Shown piece by piece: positions 26,448-34,213 of a DNA stretch of 41,367 nucleotides. The stretch comes from UBA4823 sp034436035. Its GTDB lineage: Bacteria; Chloroflexota; Anaerolineae; Anaerolineales; UBA4823. The DNA lies in the NCBI GenBank assembly GCA_034436035.1, contig DAOTVW010000301.1, positions 1 through 41,367 of the forward strand. Reading direction: 5' to 3'. Position 1 is the first letter of the stretch. Each line of letters opens with the position of its first letter. A program made the translations under genes and the position numbers. Below the pieces are notes generated by a model that was not told the DNA's origin, did not search any database, and saw only the letters and a list, made by a program, of their open reading frames with translations.

Positions 26448-26455
26448 AGGATAAT
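26428..26455 (+). promoter_or_regulatory. Sigma-70-type promoter of zwf
   Basis: TTGACA at 26428-26433, a 16-base spacer and GATAAT at 26450-26455, close to consensus. The predicted start near 26462 gives a short leader of about 17 bases to the zwf ATG. Confidence 0.7.
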
Positions 26456-26478
26456 TTATTACAGGATGAGTAAAGATT

Positions 26479-27951
26479 ATGAAAAAAGAGCGAACTGTCA
26501 TCATTATTTTTGGTGTGACGGGTGATTTAACGGCGCGTAAATTGATTCCTGCACTATATCAAAATTTACGTGAAAATCGTTTGCCGCTGCCATTTAGTAT
26601 TATTGGTTTTGCGCGGCGCGACTGGAATGATCAAATCTTACGTGAAAAGGTAAAAAATGCCATTGTTGAGAAAATTCCACCAGCGCATATTCAAAACGAA
26701 GTGTTGAATACTTTATTGGAACAGTGTAGTTATCTTCAATCAGATTTTACTAACCCGGAAGGTTATCGCAAATTAAGCGATATGTTGAAAAAGGAAGATG
26801 TTCGCAATGTCCTTTTTTATTTTGCCGCACCACCTGATGATTATATAGCAATATTAGAAGGTATTCAGAATGCAAAACTCAATGAAGGGTTTCCGGGCTG
26901 GGTGAGGGTGGTGATCGAGAAACCATATGGTAATGATTTAGAGTCGGCGATGGAGTTAGATAAAAAAGTCCATCAGGTATTCAAAGAAGAACAAATTTTT
27001 CGTATCGATCATTACCTTGGAAAAGAAACTGTCCAAAATATTTTGGTCTTCCGATTTGCAAATGGCATTTTTGAACCATTATGGGACAGAAAATATGTTG
27101 ACCATGTGCAGATATTAATGGCAGAAAGCGGTGGTGTTGGCACACGCGCTGGATATTATGAGAAAGCAGGGGTTATCCGGGATATTTTTCAAAATCACAT
27201 GTTGCAATTGCTTACATTGACAGCAATGGAAGCACCGGTTGCTTTTACTGCTGACGCTGTCAGGGATGAAAAGATAAAAGTGTTAGCCTCATTACGCCCC
27301 ATGAAAGGGGAAGAGGTTCTGACGAACACTTATCGCGGACAATACGTGTCGGGATTAATTGATGGCAGTCGTGTAGTCGGATACAAAGATGAACCCGGCG
27401 TAGCTATTAACTCTATCACGGAAACGTTTTTAGCGATGCGGTTATTTATTGATAATTGGCGCTGGGCGGGTGTGCCGTTCTATATTCGCTCAGGAAAAAG
27501 ATTACCAAAAACGGTTACCGAAATAGCGATCCAATTCAAACAGATTCCATTATCTTTATTTGGCTGGAAAAATATGGCTGGGGAAGCACCAAATATGTTG
27601 ATATTAGGTATTCAACCGGATGAAGGAATTACATTGACCTTTGGTGCGAAATCGCCTGGACCCATTAATCAGATCTCACCAGTAAAAATGGAATTTGATT
27701 ATGTCTCCACTTTTGGCGGGGAGCCGCCAGAAGCATATGAGCGTTTATTGATTGATGTTTTAAATGGCGACGCCACCCTTTTTACCCGTTCAGATGAAGT
27801 GGAAGCCGCCTGGAAATTTACCACCGAGATCATTCGAGCTTGGGAAAATGAAAAGACCCCCAACATACCCGTGTATGAAGCTGGCACTTGGGGACCTGCG
27901 GGAGTAGATGAATTTATCCAACGGGATGGACGACGTTGGCGGATGGTTTAG
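26479..27951 (+). CDS. zwf: Glucose-6-phosphate 1-dehydrogenase
   Basis: 490 residues, the standard length. The NADP-binding loop FGVTGDLTARKLIP (11-24), EKPYG (147-151) and the substrate-binding active-site signature RIDHYLGKE (175-183, catalytic-region His178) are all intact. It oxidises glucose 6-phosphate to 6-phosphogluconolactone, supplying NADPH and entry to the pentose phosphate pathway. It stands alone here: no gnd or pgl gene adjoins. It is transcribed divergently from the hydrogenase operon and overlaps the convergent zinc-ribbon gene by four bases at its end. Confidence 0.97.
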   Translation: MKKERTVIIIFGVTGDLTARKLIPALYQNLRENRLPLPFSIIGFARRDWNDQILREKVKNAIVEKIPPAHIQNEVLNTLLEQCSYLQSDFTNPEGYRKLSDMLKKEDVRNVLFYFAAPPDDYIAILEGIQNAKLNEGFPGWVRVVIEKPYGNDLESAMELDKKVHQVFKEEQIFRIDHYLGKETVQNILVFRFANGIFEPLWDRKYVDHVQILMAESGGVGTRAGYYEKAGVIRDIFQNHMLQLLTLTAMEAPVAFTADAVRDEKIKVLASLRPMKGEEVLTNTYRGQYVSGLIDGSRVVGYKDEPGVAINSITETFLAMRLFIDNWRWAGVPFYIRSGKRLPKTVTEIAIQFKQIPLSLFGWKNMAGEAPNMLILGIQPDEGITLTFGAKSPGPINQISPVKMEFDYVSTFGGEPPEAYERLLIDVLNGDATLFTRSDEVEAAWKFTTEIIRAWENEKTPNIPVYEAGTWGPAGVDEFIQRDGRRWRMV

Positions 27952-28544
27952 CCAACTTTAGCAAAGACAAAACCACAATTCGGGCAGGTACTTTCGTTAT
28001 CCGCTATCAAATAACCACATTGTGGACAAGTGTTTGGTTGGACTTTACCCAATGGGGCGCCACAAGCGAGACAGTTTGATTCCCCCAAAGGGTTGGCAGT
28101 AGTGCAATAGGGACAGATCACTCTCCGAAATCGCTCGCTTAATTCCAGAGAAGCTTGATTCGTTTCAATCACTTGTGAAATGGTGTTCCAGATCCGATCA
28201 ACCAATTGAAGGTTCTCGATATCTTGAGCAAGATCATCCAGCCGGCTAAGTAAAGAAAGCGGATTTTTAAGCGCAAATAAGGCCGTTTTACTCAGGCTCG
28301 CCGCAATCCCCAGCCATTCTTGTTGACCAATATGAATGGATACCCCATCCTCAAATTGTTTAATTTCTACCCCAATTGCAGTATGACCACCAGATTGTAA
28401 AGCAGGTTGGGTGGTTATCTGGATAACGATATAATCCTGATCACCAACTTGTTGGGCGCGCAATGACCCACGGTTGAATTCTGCTAATAAGGCTTGGGCA
28501 ACTTGCGCTGAGGTTATATTACCGTGAAAAAAGCGAGTTTCCAT
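27948..28544 (-). CDS. Zinc-ribbon protein of unknown function
   Basis: 198 residues. The C-terminal 55 contain CPYC, CLAC, CPQC and CPNC pairs, i.e. two zinc ribbons of the DZR type. The first 130 residues form an alpha/beta domain (METRFFHGNITSAQVAQALL, then strands ending in IGVEIKQFEDGVSIHIGQQ) with no motif I recognise, followed by a long helix. There is no signal peptide or membrane segment. It could be an adaptor in a nucleic-acid or protein complex, but no function is claimed. It converges on zwf with overlapping ends and no room for a terminator. No Shine-Dalgarno precedes the ATG. Confidence 0.75.
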   Translation of the reverse strand: METRFFHGNITSAQVAQALLAEFNRGSLRAQQVGDQDYIVIQITTQPALQSGGHTAIGVEIKQFEDGVSIHIGQQEWLGIAASLSKTALFALKNPLSLLSRLDDLAQDIENLQLVDRIWNTISQVIETNQASLELSERFRRVICPYCTTANPLGESNCLACGAPLGKVQPNTCPQCGYLIADNESTCPNCGFVFAKVG

Positions 28545-28576
28545 AAATTTATTTTTCTTAATGATTTACGAAATCG

Positions 28577-28606
28577 ATGACGAAATGTTGCGAAGTTGAT
28601 TATAAT
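28577..28606 (+). promoter_or_regulatory. Probable promoter of the SH3-domain gene
   Basis: ATGACG (28577-28582), an 18-base spacer and a perfect TATAAT (28601-28606). The -35 is a partial match. Transcription would start near 28613, about 38 bases before the TTG start. Confidence 0.55.
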
Positions 28607-28650
28607 GGGATTTTGGTTTATTTCGAAAATCATTTTGTTGAGGTCAACCC

Positions 28651-29268
28651 TTGAAAAAAGGAATTGAGATTATCGTTCTCGTATTTATAATAGGTTTATT
28701 ATTAAACGCACCTGCGTTTATTCATTTCGTAAGGGCAGAGGAATTGCAGCAGATTCCCACCGTTTCAATCCCAACGGTGACCAGTTCACCAAGCGCGGCA
28801 ACAATTGTTGTTACCTTAGAACAAGATCAAATCAATGTTCGTGCGGGTCCAGGGACGGATTATCCACTGGTGGGGATCTTAATCGCTGGTCAACGTGTGC
28901 CGGCATTAGGGCGCTCTGTTGGTGGAGATTGGATTGAAATTGTTTATCCAGGTATACCCGGTGGAACTGCTTGGGTGTATTCGCCATTAGTGACGGTAGA
29001 AGGATCGCTGCGTGTAGTGGAACCTCCCCCAACACCAACACCTAAAACAACACCCACTGTTAATCCGACTTTGGCTGCTCAATTTATTGTCGAGATTCCT
29101 CCAACGCGCCTGCCAACTTTTACACCTCCTCCCCCAATCGTATATCCAACTTTTTCACCCTCATCTCAGAGACAAATAACCTCACAAATACCGATGGGAC
29201 TGTTAATTATTGGTTTAGGTGTAGTGGGTTTATTTGGTACTATTATTTCGATGTTGCGGGGAAAATAA
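28651..29268 (+). CDS. Membrane-anchored bacterial SH3-domain protein
   Basis: Start is TTG at 28651 with GAGG about 8 bases upstream; 205 residues. An N-terminal hydrophobic segment (about 5-24) acts as signal or anchor. Residues 48-112 are an SH3b domain (INVRAGPGTDYPLVGIL, then GGDWIEIVYP and GTAWVYSPLV). A Pro/Thr-rich, low-complexity linker (about 118-175) spans the wall zone, and a second helix (MGLLIIGLGVVGLFGTIIS) near the C-terminus ends in a basic tail. SH3b domains bind peptidoglycan or peptides outside the cell. The C-terminal membrane helix suggests the domain is displayed on the outer face of the membrane. Confidence 0.8.
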   Translation: MKKGIEIIVLVFIIGLLLNAPAFIHFVRAEELQQIPTVSIPTVTSSPSAATIVVTLEQDQINVRAGPGTDYPLVGILIAGQRVPALGRSVGGDWIEIVYPGIPGGTAWVYSPLVTVEGSLRVVEPPPTPTPKTTPTVNPTLAAQFIVEIPPTRLPTFTPPPPIVYPTFSPSSQRQITSQIPMGLLIIGLGVVGLFGTIISMLRGK

Positions 29269-29272
29269 AAGA

Positions 29273-30061
29273 TTACCATTGACACTCGCCGCAGGTATTG
29301 ATTCCGGCAGATTTGTTGACATATTTATACATGGTCACATTGTTAAAGGGTTCACCAAGAAGGCCGTCATGAATCGCCCAGGAGCGCAGGCGGATGCTAT
29401 GTGCCGCTTCGGGTTTGCGAAAGGGTGTGGAACCATCTAATTTGGATAATAAATCTCCGCCGGCTGAAAAACCTTGTTGTATCCGTTCCATTAAACGACG
29501 GCCTTTAGCATAGGTGAAACCGTAACGCTCGAAAATAACTGCATTATGGTAAAAGAGCGGTTCAGCAAAGTACATCTCTTGACCAAGACTTTGGACAAAA
29601 TGCTCAAATCCCGCGATTGCATCTCCCAGCATTCTCAGCCCGCGGCGGATTTGTCCTGGCGCTAAGCCATATTCCATTGCAGCTAATTCTGCTTCAATAT
29701 TTCGGTAATGAATCCCAAACATGGTTTTGGTGCCATCGGGTAAGCGATCGACGTCAAAACGAGGAGAATTTGGATCGAGTAGGGTATACAATAAAACATG
29801 TATTTGTCCATTTATTGTATCTGTAATATGTCCATATAATAAAGGGTCTGGAAAGGAAATATCATGTCGTAATTCCATCTCTGTCGAACTACTTCCAGGC
29901 GAGCAGACGAGTTTTACCAGATCATTCCCGTTTTGATCTATTAAATCCTCGCTTAAGTTAAATTTTTGAAGGAGCGATTTTGGAATTAAGCGGATGTAGA
30001 TAGCTCTTTTTTCTGCATAACTTAATTGGTTGATAGAGAAAATGTTATAAACTTGTGTCAT
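29273..30061 (-). CDS. Conserved-looking protein of unknown function
   Basis: 262 residues, soluble, with no signal peptide and no motif I can name. It opens with MTQVYNIFSINQLSYAEKRAIYIRLIPKSLL. The central part is mixed alpha/beta, including HDISFPDPLLYGHITDT and HYRNIEAELAAMEYGLAPGQ. The C-terminal third contains FYHNAVIFERYGFTYAKGRR, reminiscent of the last strands of acetyltransferases but too weak to call. The final residues, NTCGECQW, hold a CxxC that could bind metal. It follows smpB by two bases and is co-transcribed with it and the LCP gene. The normal base and codon use and the tight operon position support a real gene. Confidence 0.7.
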   Translation of the reverse strand: MTQVYNIFSINQLSYAEKRAIYIRLIPKSLLQKFNLSEDLIDQNGNDLVKLVCSPGSSSTEMELRHDISFPDPLLYGHITDTINGQIHVLLYTLLDPNSPRFDVDRLPDGTKTMFGIHYRNIEAELAAMEYGLAPGQIRRGLRMLGDAIAGFEHFVQSLGQEMYFAEPLFYHNAVIFERYGFTYAKGRRLMERIQQGFSAGGDLLSKLDGSTPFRKPEAAHSIRLRSWAIHDGLLGEPFNNVTMYKYVNKSAGINTCGECQW

Positions 30062-30063
30062 GG

Positions 30064-30510
30064 TTAATATCGGCTTTCTCGTTCTGCATCGCGTAACGCA
30101 TCACGCCTGGCGATATCCTGGCGTTTATCATATAATTTCTTTCCTTTTGCTAGGGCTATCTCAACCTTTGCTTTCCCATTTTTCAGGTAAACCATTGTTG
30201 GAATGATTGTAACCCCTTTTTTACGGGCTTCATCCCATAATTCACGGATTTCCCGCTTATGCAGCAAAAGGCGCTTAGGACGTTTGGGATCATGCTGAAA
30301 ATGGCTGGCTTGTTCATACGGTGCGATATGCGCTTCCATTAACCAGGCTTCTCTTCCGTCTGTCTGGACATACGCTTCATTAAGGCTTATCTGTCCTTTG
30401 CGGATGGATTTAATCTCACTTCCATGGAGCGCAATCCCGGCTTCATACCGTTCCAGGAGAAAATATTCAAAATTTGCTTTTCGATTTCGGGCTACTGGTT
30501 TTATGTTCAT
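30064..30510 (-). CDS. smpB: SsrA-binding protein SmpB
   Basis: 148 residues, full length. It carries RNRKANFEYFLLERYEAGIALHGSEIKSIRKG (the OB-fold tmRNA-binding surface, about 8-40), AHIAPYEQ, and the C-terminal KGKKLYDKRQ followed by a basic and acidic helix that mimics the tRNA anticodon arm in the decoding centre. SmpB brings tmRNA to stalled ribosomes in trans-translation. No ssrA gene was recognised in this window. It sits three bases after the LCP gene stop. Confidence 0.97.
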   Translation of the reverse strand: MNIKPVARNRKANFEYFLLERYEAGIALHGSEIKSIRKGQISLNEAYVQTDGREAWLMEAHIAPYEQASHFQHDPKRPKRLLLHKREIRELWDEARKKGVTIIPTMVYLKNGKAKVEIALAKGKKLYDKRQDIARRDALRDAERESRY

Positions 30511-30513
30511 GAA

Positions 30514-31500
30514 TTATTTCGATTGGGTATTTTGTAGAGCATCCATTAAATTATACATAAACATTTGATGAATCAATGGATTAATACGCTGCCAGTTCGG
30601 TAGGAGGACACTTGCACCTTGCTCCGTGATGGTGGGGATAGTCATGTCTCGATCGATGATCTGTGCATCGATATTTGTAATCCCCACCCGCAATAAAATT
30701 AACCCGAGGCGGGGAATTTGCCAGATTGGCATGTTGCTATCCATAGCTGAAAAAGTTGTCATTATTACCGAGGGGATATAGCGCCAGTTTAATGGTTTTA
30801 TTAGTTTTAGCATGATGGATTTGATGAGCAATTGCCCTTGCCTCATGCGGAAAAAATCATCTGCCCCAGCTCGATGACGAGCAAAAGCTAACGCTTTTTC
30901 CCCAGTGAGATGAAAATCACCTGCAGGATATCCCCCTAAGGGTTGATCGAGATGAATATCCACGCCATCCATTGCGTTCACAATATCTCGTACTCCATCG
31001 AAGCGAATGCGGATAAAGTAATCTGCTTTTACACCAAAGTTATTAGCGATGGTGTCAATGGTTGCGAAAGGACCACTTCCGGGTTGATTTGCTTCGGCGA
31101 AGAAATGAGCTGTGTTAATCCTATTTTCTCCTTGTCCCGGTATTGGTACCCATAAATCTCTTGGGATGGATAGCATTCCTACATACGGGCGAATAGAATC
31201 AAAACGCATCAAAACGATTGTATCGCTCCGCCCAACAAAACTGCGATGGGGTGCATAATCGATTCCAAGAAACAATATGGTGGTTTTTATTGGATAGAGT
31301 AAATAAAAAGTCACCATGACAAAAAGGCAGGCGGATAACAAAAATAATATCCCACAAGGGATCAATAGAGATGAGCTCCGCTTAGGTGGCTGGGAAAATG
31401 GATAGATATTTTCCGGACTTTGCTTAACCCTTGGTGGATTGGCAAAGGTAGGTATATTTTTCTTCGCGTTATAATTAGTCATAATCATCTTCGATTGCAT
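30514..31500 (-). CDS. LytR-CpsA-Psr (LCP) family glycopolymer ligase
   Basis: 328 residues. A basic, Pro-rich cytoplasmic N-terminus (1-45) is followed by one membrane helix (about 46-70) and an extracellular LCP domain. The domain shows LFLGIDYAPHR, RSDTIVLMRFDS (the Arg/Asp pair that binds the polyprenyl pyrophosphate), LSIPRDLWVPIPG, RINTAHFF and FARHRAGADDFFRMRQGQ. LCP enzymes transfer lipid-linked glycans onto peptidoglycan or protein in monoderm-type envelopes, which fits the glycan genes at the left of the window. Start at 31500; in-frame ATGs four and six codons further in are possible alternatives. A 19-base inverted repeat lies just upstream. Confidence 0.88.
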   Translation of the reverse strand: MQSKMIMTNYNAKKNIPTFANPPRVKQSPENIYPFSQPPKRSSSLLIPCGILFLLSACLFVMVTFYLLYPIKTTILFLGIDYAPHRSFVGRSDTIVLMRFDSIRPYVGMLSIPRDLWVPIPGQGENRINTAHFFAEANQPGSGPFATIDTIANNFGVKADYFIRIRFDGVRDIVNAMDGVDIHLDQPLGGYPAGDFHLTGEKALAFARHRAGADDFFRMRQGQLLIKSIMLKLIKPLNWRYIPSVIMTTFSAMDSNMPIWQIPRLGLILLRVGITNIDAQIIDRDMTIPTITEQGASVLLPNWQRINPLIHQMFMYNLMDALQNTQSK

Positions 31501-31502
31501 TA

Positions 31503-31521
31503 TAGTCTATCTTCTAGACTA
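31503..31521. promoter_or_regulatory. Inverted repeat in the LCP/ADH divergent promoter
   Basis: TAGTCTA-TCTTC-TAGACTA, perfect 7-base arms, two bases upstream of the LCP start codon in a 59-base divergent gap. It could be an operator or, in the LCP mRNA leader, a hairpin at the translation start. Confidence 0.5.
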
Positions 31522-31559
31522 AATATTGGTCAATCTAAATCTTACCTTGGAAGGATACC

Positions 31560-32708
31560 ATGATAACAGAATTTTTCACACCCACAAAAATAATTATCGG
31601 AGAGGGGGCGGTAAATCAAGTTGGAGATTTAGTGCAATCTTTTGGAGCCAAGGTATTGATCGTTAGTGGTCAATCAGGTAGATTCAATCCAATGTTAGAA
31701 AAACAATGTTTGGAAAAGGGGATATCAACCACCGTTTATCAAATACACGGTGAACCCACAATTGATACAATTCGGCAGGGGTTGGATCTTGCCCGTCAGA
31801 ACCAGGTTGATGTGGTTGTAGGCATTGGTGGGGGGAGCAGTTTGGATACCGGAAAAGCTATTTCGATCTTGATGACAAACCAAGGCGATATATACGATTA
31901 TTTGGAAGTGATTGGAAAAGGGAAAGCATTTCAAAATCCTGCATTGCCGTATATTGCTATTCCAACTACTGCGGGTACTGGAACAGAGGTGACAAAAAAT
32001 GCAGTGATTGGCGTGCCAGAATCGAAAGTAAAAGTTAGCTTGCGGAGTGTTTGGATGATCCCAAAAGTAGCAATACTCGATGCAGAGCTTACTTACGATT
32101 TGGCGCAGGATGTAACTGCATACAGCGGAATGGATGCACTGACACAATTAATTGAACCTTACGTATGCAATCAACCTAATCCGCTCACCGATGCATTATG
32201 TCGTGACGGAATAATGCGTATAGCTAATAATTTGCGAGATGCATATTTTGATGGAAAAAATAATATCGCTCGCAAAAATATGGCAATCGCCAGCTTGTTT
32301 AGTGGACTTGCGTTAGCGAATGCGAAATTGGGTGCGGTTCATGGTTTTGCGGGCGTCCTGGGTGGGATGTATGGAGCCCCTCATGGTGAGATTTGTGCCA
32401 TATTGTTGCCTTATGTTATCGAGGTGAACTTGGAAGCTTTGCGTTCTAGAGAACCAGACAATCCAGCTTTGTCTCGTTATCGAGAGATTAATAAAATGGT
32501 GGTGGGTTCGGAGGATGAGAGGGATTTGATTGATTGGGTGTTAGACCTATGTGAACTATTCAACATTCCTAAATTACGCTCCATAGGAATCACCGAGAAG
32601 GATTTTGAAACAGTCATTGAGAAAGCATCGCATGCAAGCAGCATGAAGGGTAATCCAATTAAACTAACGAGAGAAGAGTTATTGACGATATTAGAATACG
32701 CGTACTAA
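31560..32708 (+). CDS. Iron-containing (type III) alcohol dehydrogenase
   Basis: 382 residues of the FucO/AdhB-type dehydrogenase family. The NAD(P) loop is GIGGGSSLDTGKA (88-100), TTAGTGTEVT lies at 136-145, and metal-site residues are D192, H261 and H275 (AVHGFAGVLGGMYGAPHGE). The remaining ligand position, usually His four residues after the Asp, is Gln196 here. The family interconverts alcohols and aldehydes in the cytoplasm; Fe(II) or Zn(II) is usual. The true substrate is unknown. A GGAAGGA element lies just before the ATG. Confidence 0.88.
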   Translation: MITEFFTPTKIIIGEGAVNQVGDLVQSFGAKVLIVSGQSGRFNPMLEKQCLEKGISTTVYQIHGEPTIDTIRQGLDLARQNQVDVVVGIGGGSSLDTGKAISILMTNQGDIYDYLEVIGKGKAFQNPALPYIAIPTTAGTGTEVTKNAVIGVPESKVKVSLRSVWMIPKVAILDAELTYDLAQDVTAYSGMDALTQLIEPYVCNQPNPLTDALCRDGIMRIANNLRDAYFDGKNNIARKNMAIASLFSGLALANAKLGAVHGFAGVLGGMYGAPHGEICAILLPYVIEVNLEALRSREPDNPALSRYREINKMVVGSEDERDLIDWVLDLCELFNIPKLRSIGITEKDFETVIEKASHASSMKGNPIKLTREELLTILEYAY

Positions 32709-32740
32709 AACATGAAAGAAGAAATTGCGGTAATTAAGGG

Positions 32741-32769
32741 TTGACGGATGACTAATCTGGGAATACAAT
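32741..32769 (+). promoter_or_regulatory. Promoter of rplY
   Basis: TTGACG (32741-32746), exactly 17 bases, then TACAAT (32764-32769). The predicted start near 32776 leaves a leader of nearly 100 bases before the L25 ATG. Confidence 0.75.
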
Positions 32770-32782
32770 CTTGCCCTGCGAG

Positions 32783-32868
32783 TTTTCGACATGGTATACC
32801 ATTGTCCGAAACGGCGAAGGTAATCCATACTATATTTTTGAATGGGTGAGAGGCGCCCTAAGGAAGGA
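32783..32868 (+). promoter_or_regulatory. Structured 5' leader of rplY
   Basis: A long hairpin centred on the 12-base palindrome ATGGTATACCAT (32791-32802) extends with two single-base bulges to about 32783-32812. A smaller hairpin (GGGTG/CGCCC) lies just before the AAGGAAGG ribosome-binding site. The palindrome's ATG also opens a 10-codon frame ending in Pro-Lys-Arg-Arg-Arg. No terminator follows. Function unknown; autoregulation by L25 is one possibility. Confidence 0.45.
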
Positions 32869-32873
32869 AAAAA

Positions 32874-33509
32874 ATGGAACAAATTGAACTTAAAGCGACG
32901 AAACGCGAAGTAACCGGAAAGCAGGTAAAAGCTTTACGGCGAGAAGGGAAACTGCCGGCGATAATCTATGGTCGCCATTTATCTCCCTTGCCAATTTTAT
33001 TGGATTTGCACGATGCCAGCCGTGTTTTGCCTGGTATCACGAGCTCCCAGCTCATCACCGTAAATGTGGATGGCAATAAACATACTGTTTTGGTTCGGGA
33101 GAAGCAGCGTCACCCCGTACAGGGAAAGTTAATCCATGTAGATTTTCTAGCGGTCTCGATGACGGAAAAACTACGGGCAAATGTCTTATTAGAAATGGAA
33201 GGGGAAGCACCCGCGGTGAAGAACTTTGGCGGTGTTGTCGTGCCTGTCCTTGAGGAGGTAGAGGTCGAATGCCTGCCAAAGGATCTACCAGAAAAGATTA
33301 TGGTTGATTTGTCTGGCTTGGTGAAAATTGGGGATGCCATTCACGTGAAAGATTTGGTTCTCCCCCAGGGCGTGGAAGTGCTAACTGATGAAGATGAAAT
33401 GGTCGTTTTGGTGAAATCTCCAGAGGGTGAAGAGGTTGAAGCAGTGGCTGGAGAAGGCGCAGAACCGGAGGTTATCGAAAAAGGCAAGAAGGAAGAAGAA
33501 GAATTCTAG
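32874..33509 (+). CDS. rplY: 50S ribosomal protein L25 (Ctc/TL5 type)
   Basis: 211 residues, the long Ctc/TL5 form. Residues 1-90 are the 5S rRNA-binding L25 domain (KALRREGKLPAIIYG at about 22-36). Residues 95-185 are the TL5 beta-domain (NFGGVVVPVLEEVEVECLPKDLPE). A strongly acidic tail (about 186-211, EGEEVEAVAGEGAEPE) follows. It binds 5S rRNA at the central protuberance. It is monocistronic, with its own promoter, a structured leader, an AAGGAAGG ribosome-binding site and a terminator after it. Confidence 0.95.
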   Translation: MEQIELKATKREVTGKQVKALRREGKLPAIIYGRHLSPLPILLDLHDASRVLPGITSSQLITVNVDGNKHTVLVREKQRHPVQGKLIHVDFLAVSMTEKLRANVLLEMEGEAPAVKNFGGVVVPVLEEVEVECLPKDLPEKIMVDLSGLVKIGDAIHVKDLVLPQGVEVLTDEDEMVVLVKSPEGEEVEAVAGEGAEPEVIEKGKKEEEEF

Positions 33510-33536
33510 TCAATTCTCAAATACGATCATAATAAG

Positions 33537-33570
33537 AACCCCATGGATGGTTATCTATGGGGTTTCTTGT
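33537..33570. terminator. Terminator between rplY and the Nudix gene
   Basis: AACCCCATGGAT (33537-33548) pairs with ATCTATGGGGTT (33553-33564), 12 pairs with one G-T, a four-base loop and TTTCTTGTTCT on the plus strand. The stop codon of the convergent Nudix gene lies inside the right arm. Confidence 0.85.
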
Positions 33571-34193
33571 TCTAATAAAGAAATCAAGGTGTGGACAATC
33601 TGGGCACTTGCCCCCCATAATTCTTCTCCATCATAAGGCGTGTAATAAATCGTTTGAATAATTCCTACCGGTGGGGGGACACTCCGCGGAACGATTTTGT
33701 AATTTTTCTTATCTGCTAACCAAAATATTGGAATAGTGAAGATTCGGGTGACTTCAAGCGGGTTCGGCTTTAAGGGGTAGGGATACGGAATGATACCCAC
33801 TATAGGGAAAATGCGATAATTAGTGACCGTAAGCAAAGCAGGAAGCTGTCCAACTGGTGTGACATCTTGCGGGTACAAACCGATCTCTTCCTGCGCTTCT
33901 CTCAGTGCTGTAAACTCAGGATCAGGATCATTGGGTTCGATTTGACCACCTGGAAAGGCGACTTGCCCACTATGAAGATGGTGGTCTATTGCGCGACGGA
34001 TAAAAAGGAGATGCCATTCCTGATTAATGGTTAGAAATGGCACTAACACTGCTGCCTGGATGGCTGGTTCTGAGAAATGAAATTGACGGTTATTAATTTG
34101 TGGAATGGTCGGCATCGAGAGAAGGATATCCCTTAGCTTAGTCTGCAGATCCGAGCAGGATAATTGGGATAACTGGGATAATAAAGTCTCCAT
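33555..34193 (-). CDS. Nudix hydrolase, coenzyme A pyrophosphatase (NudL/YeaB) type
   Basis: 212 residues. HSGQVAFPGGQIEP (about 74-87) is the UPF0035/CoA-pyrophosphatase motif, which overlaps the Nudix box ending in ALREAQEEIGL (96-106); these residues bind Mg2+ and the pyrophosphate. The usual reaction is hydrolysis of CoA or acyl-CoA to 3',5'-ADP and phosphopantetheine; substrate by family only. It is the last gene of the desulfurase-mnmA-trmI operon, 20 bases after trmI. Its stop codon lies in the shared terminator stem. Confidence 0.87.
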   Translation of the reverse strand: METLLSQLSQLSCSDLQTKLRDILLSMPTIPQINNRQFHFSEPAIQAAVLVPFLTINQEWHLLFIRRAIDHHLHSGQVAFPGGQIEPNDPDPEFTALREAQEEIGLYPQDVTPVGQLPALLTVTNYRIFPIVGIIPYPYPLKPNPLEVTRIFTIPIFWLADKKNYKIVPRSVPPPVGIIQTIYYTPYDGEELWGASAQIVHTLISLLEQETP

Positions 34194-34213
34194 TTTCGCT
34201 TTCCACAGAAATA

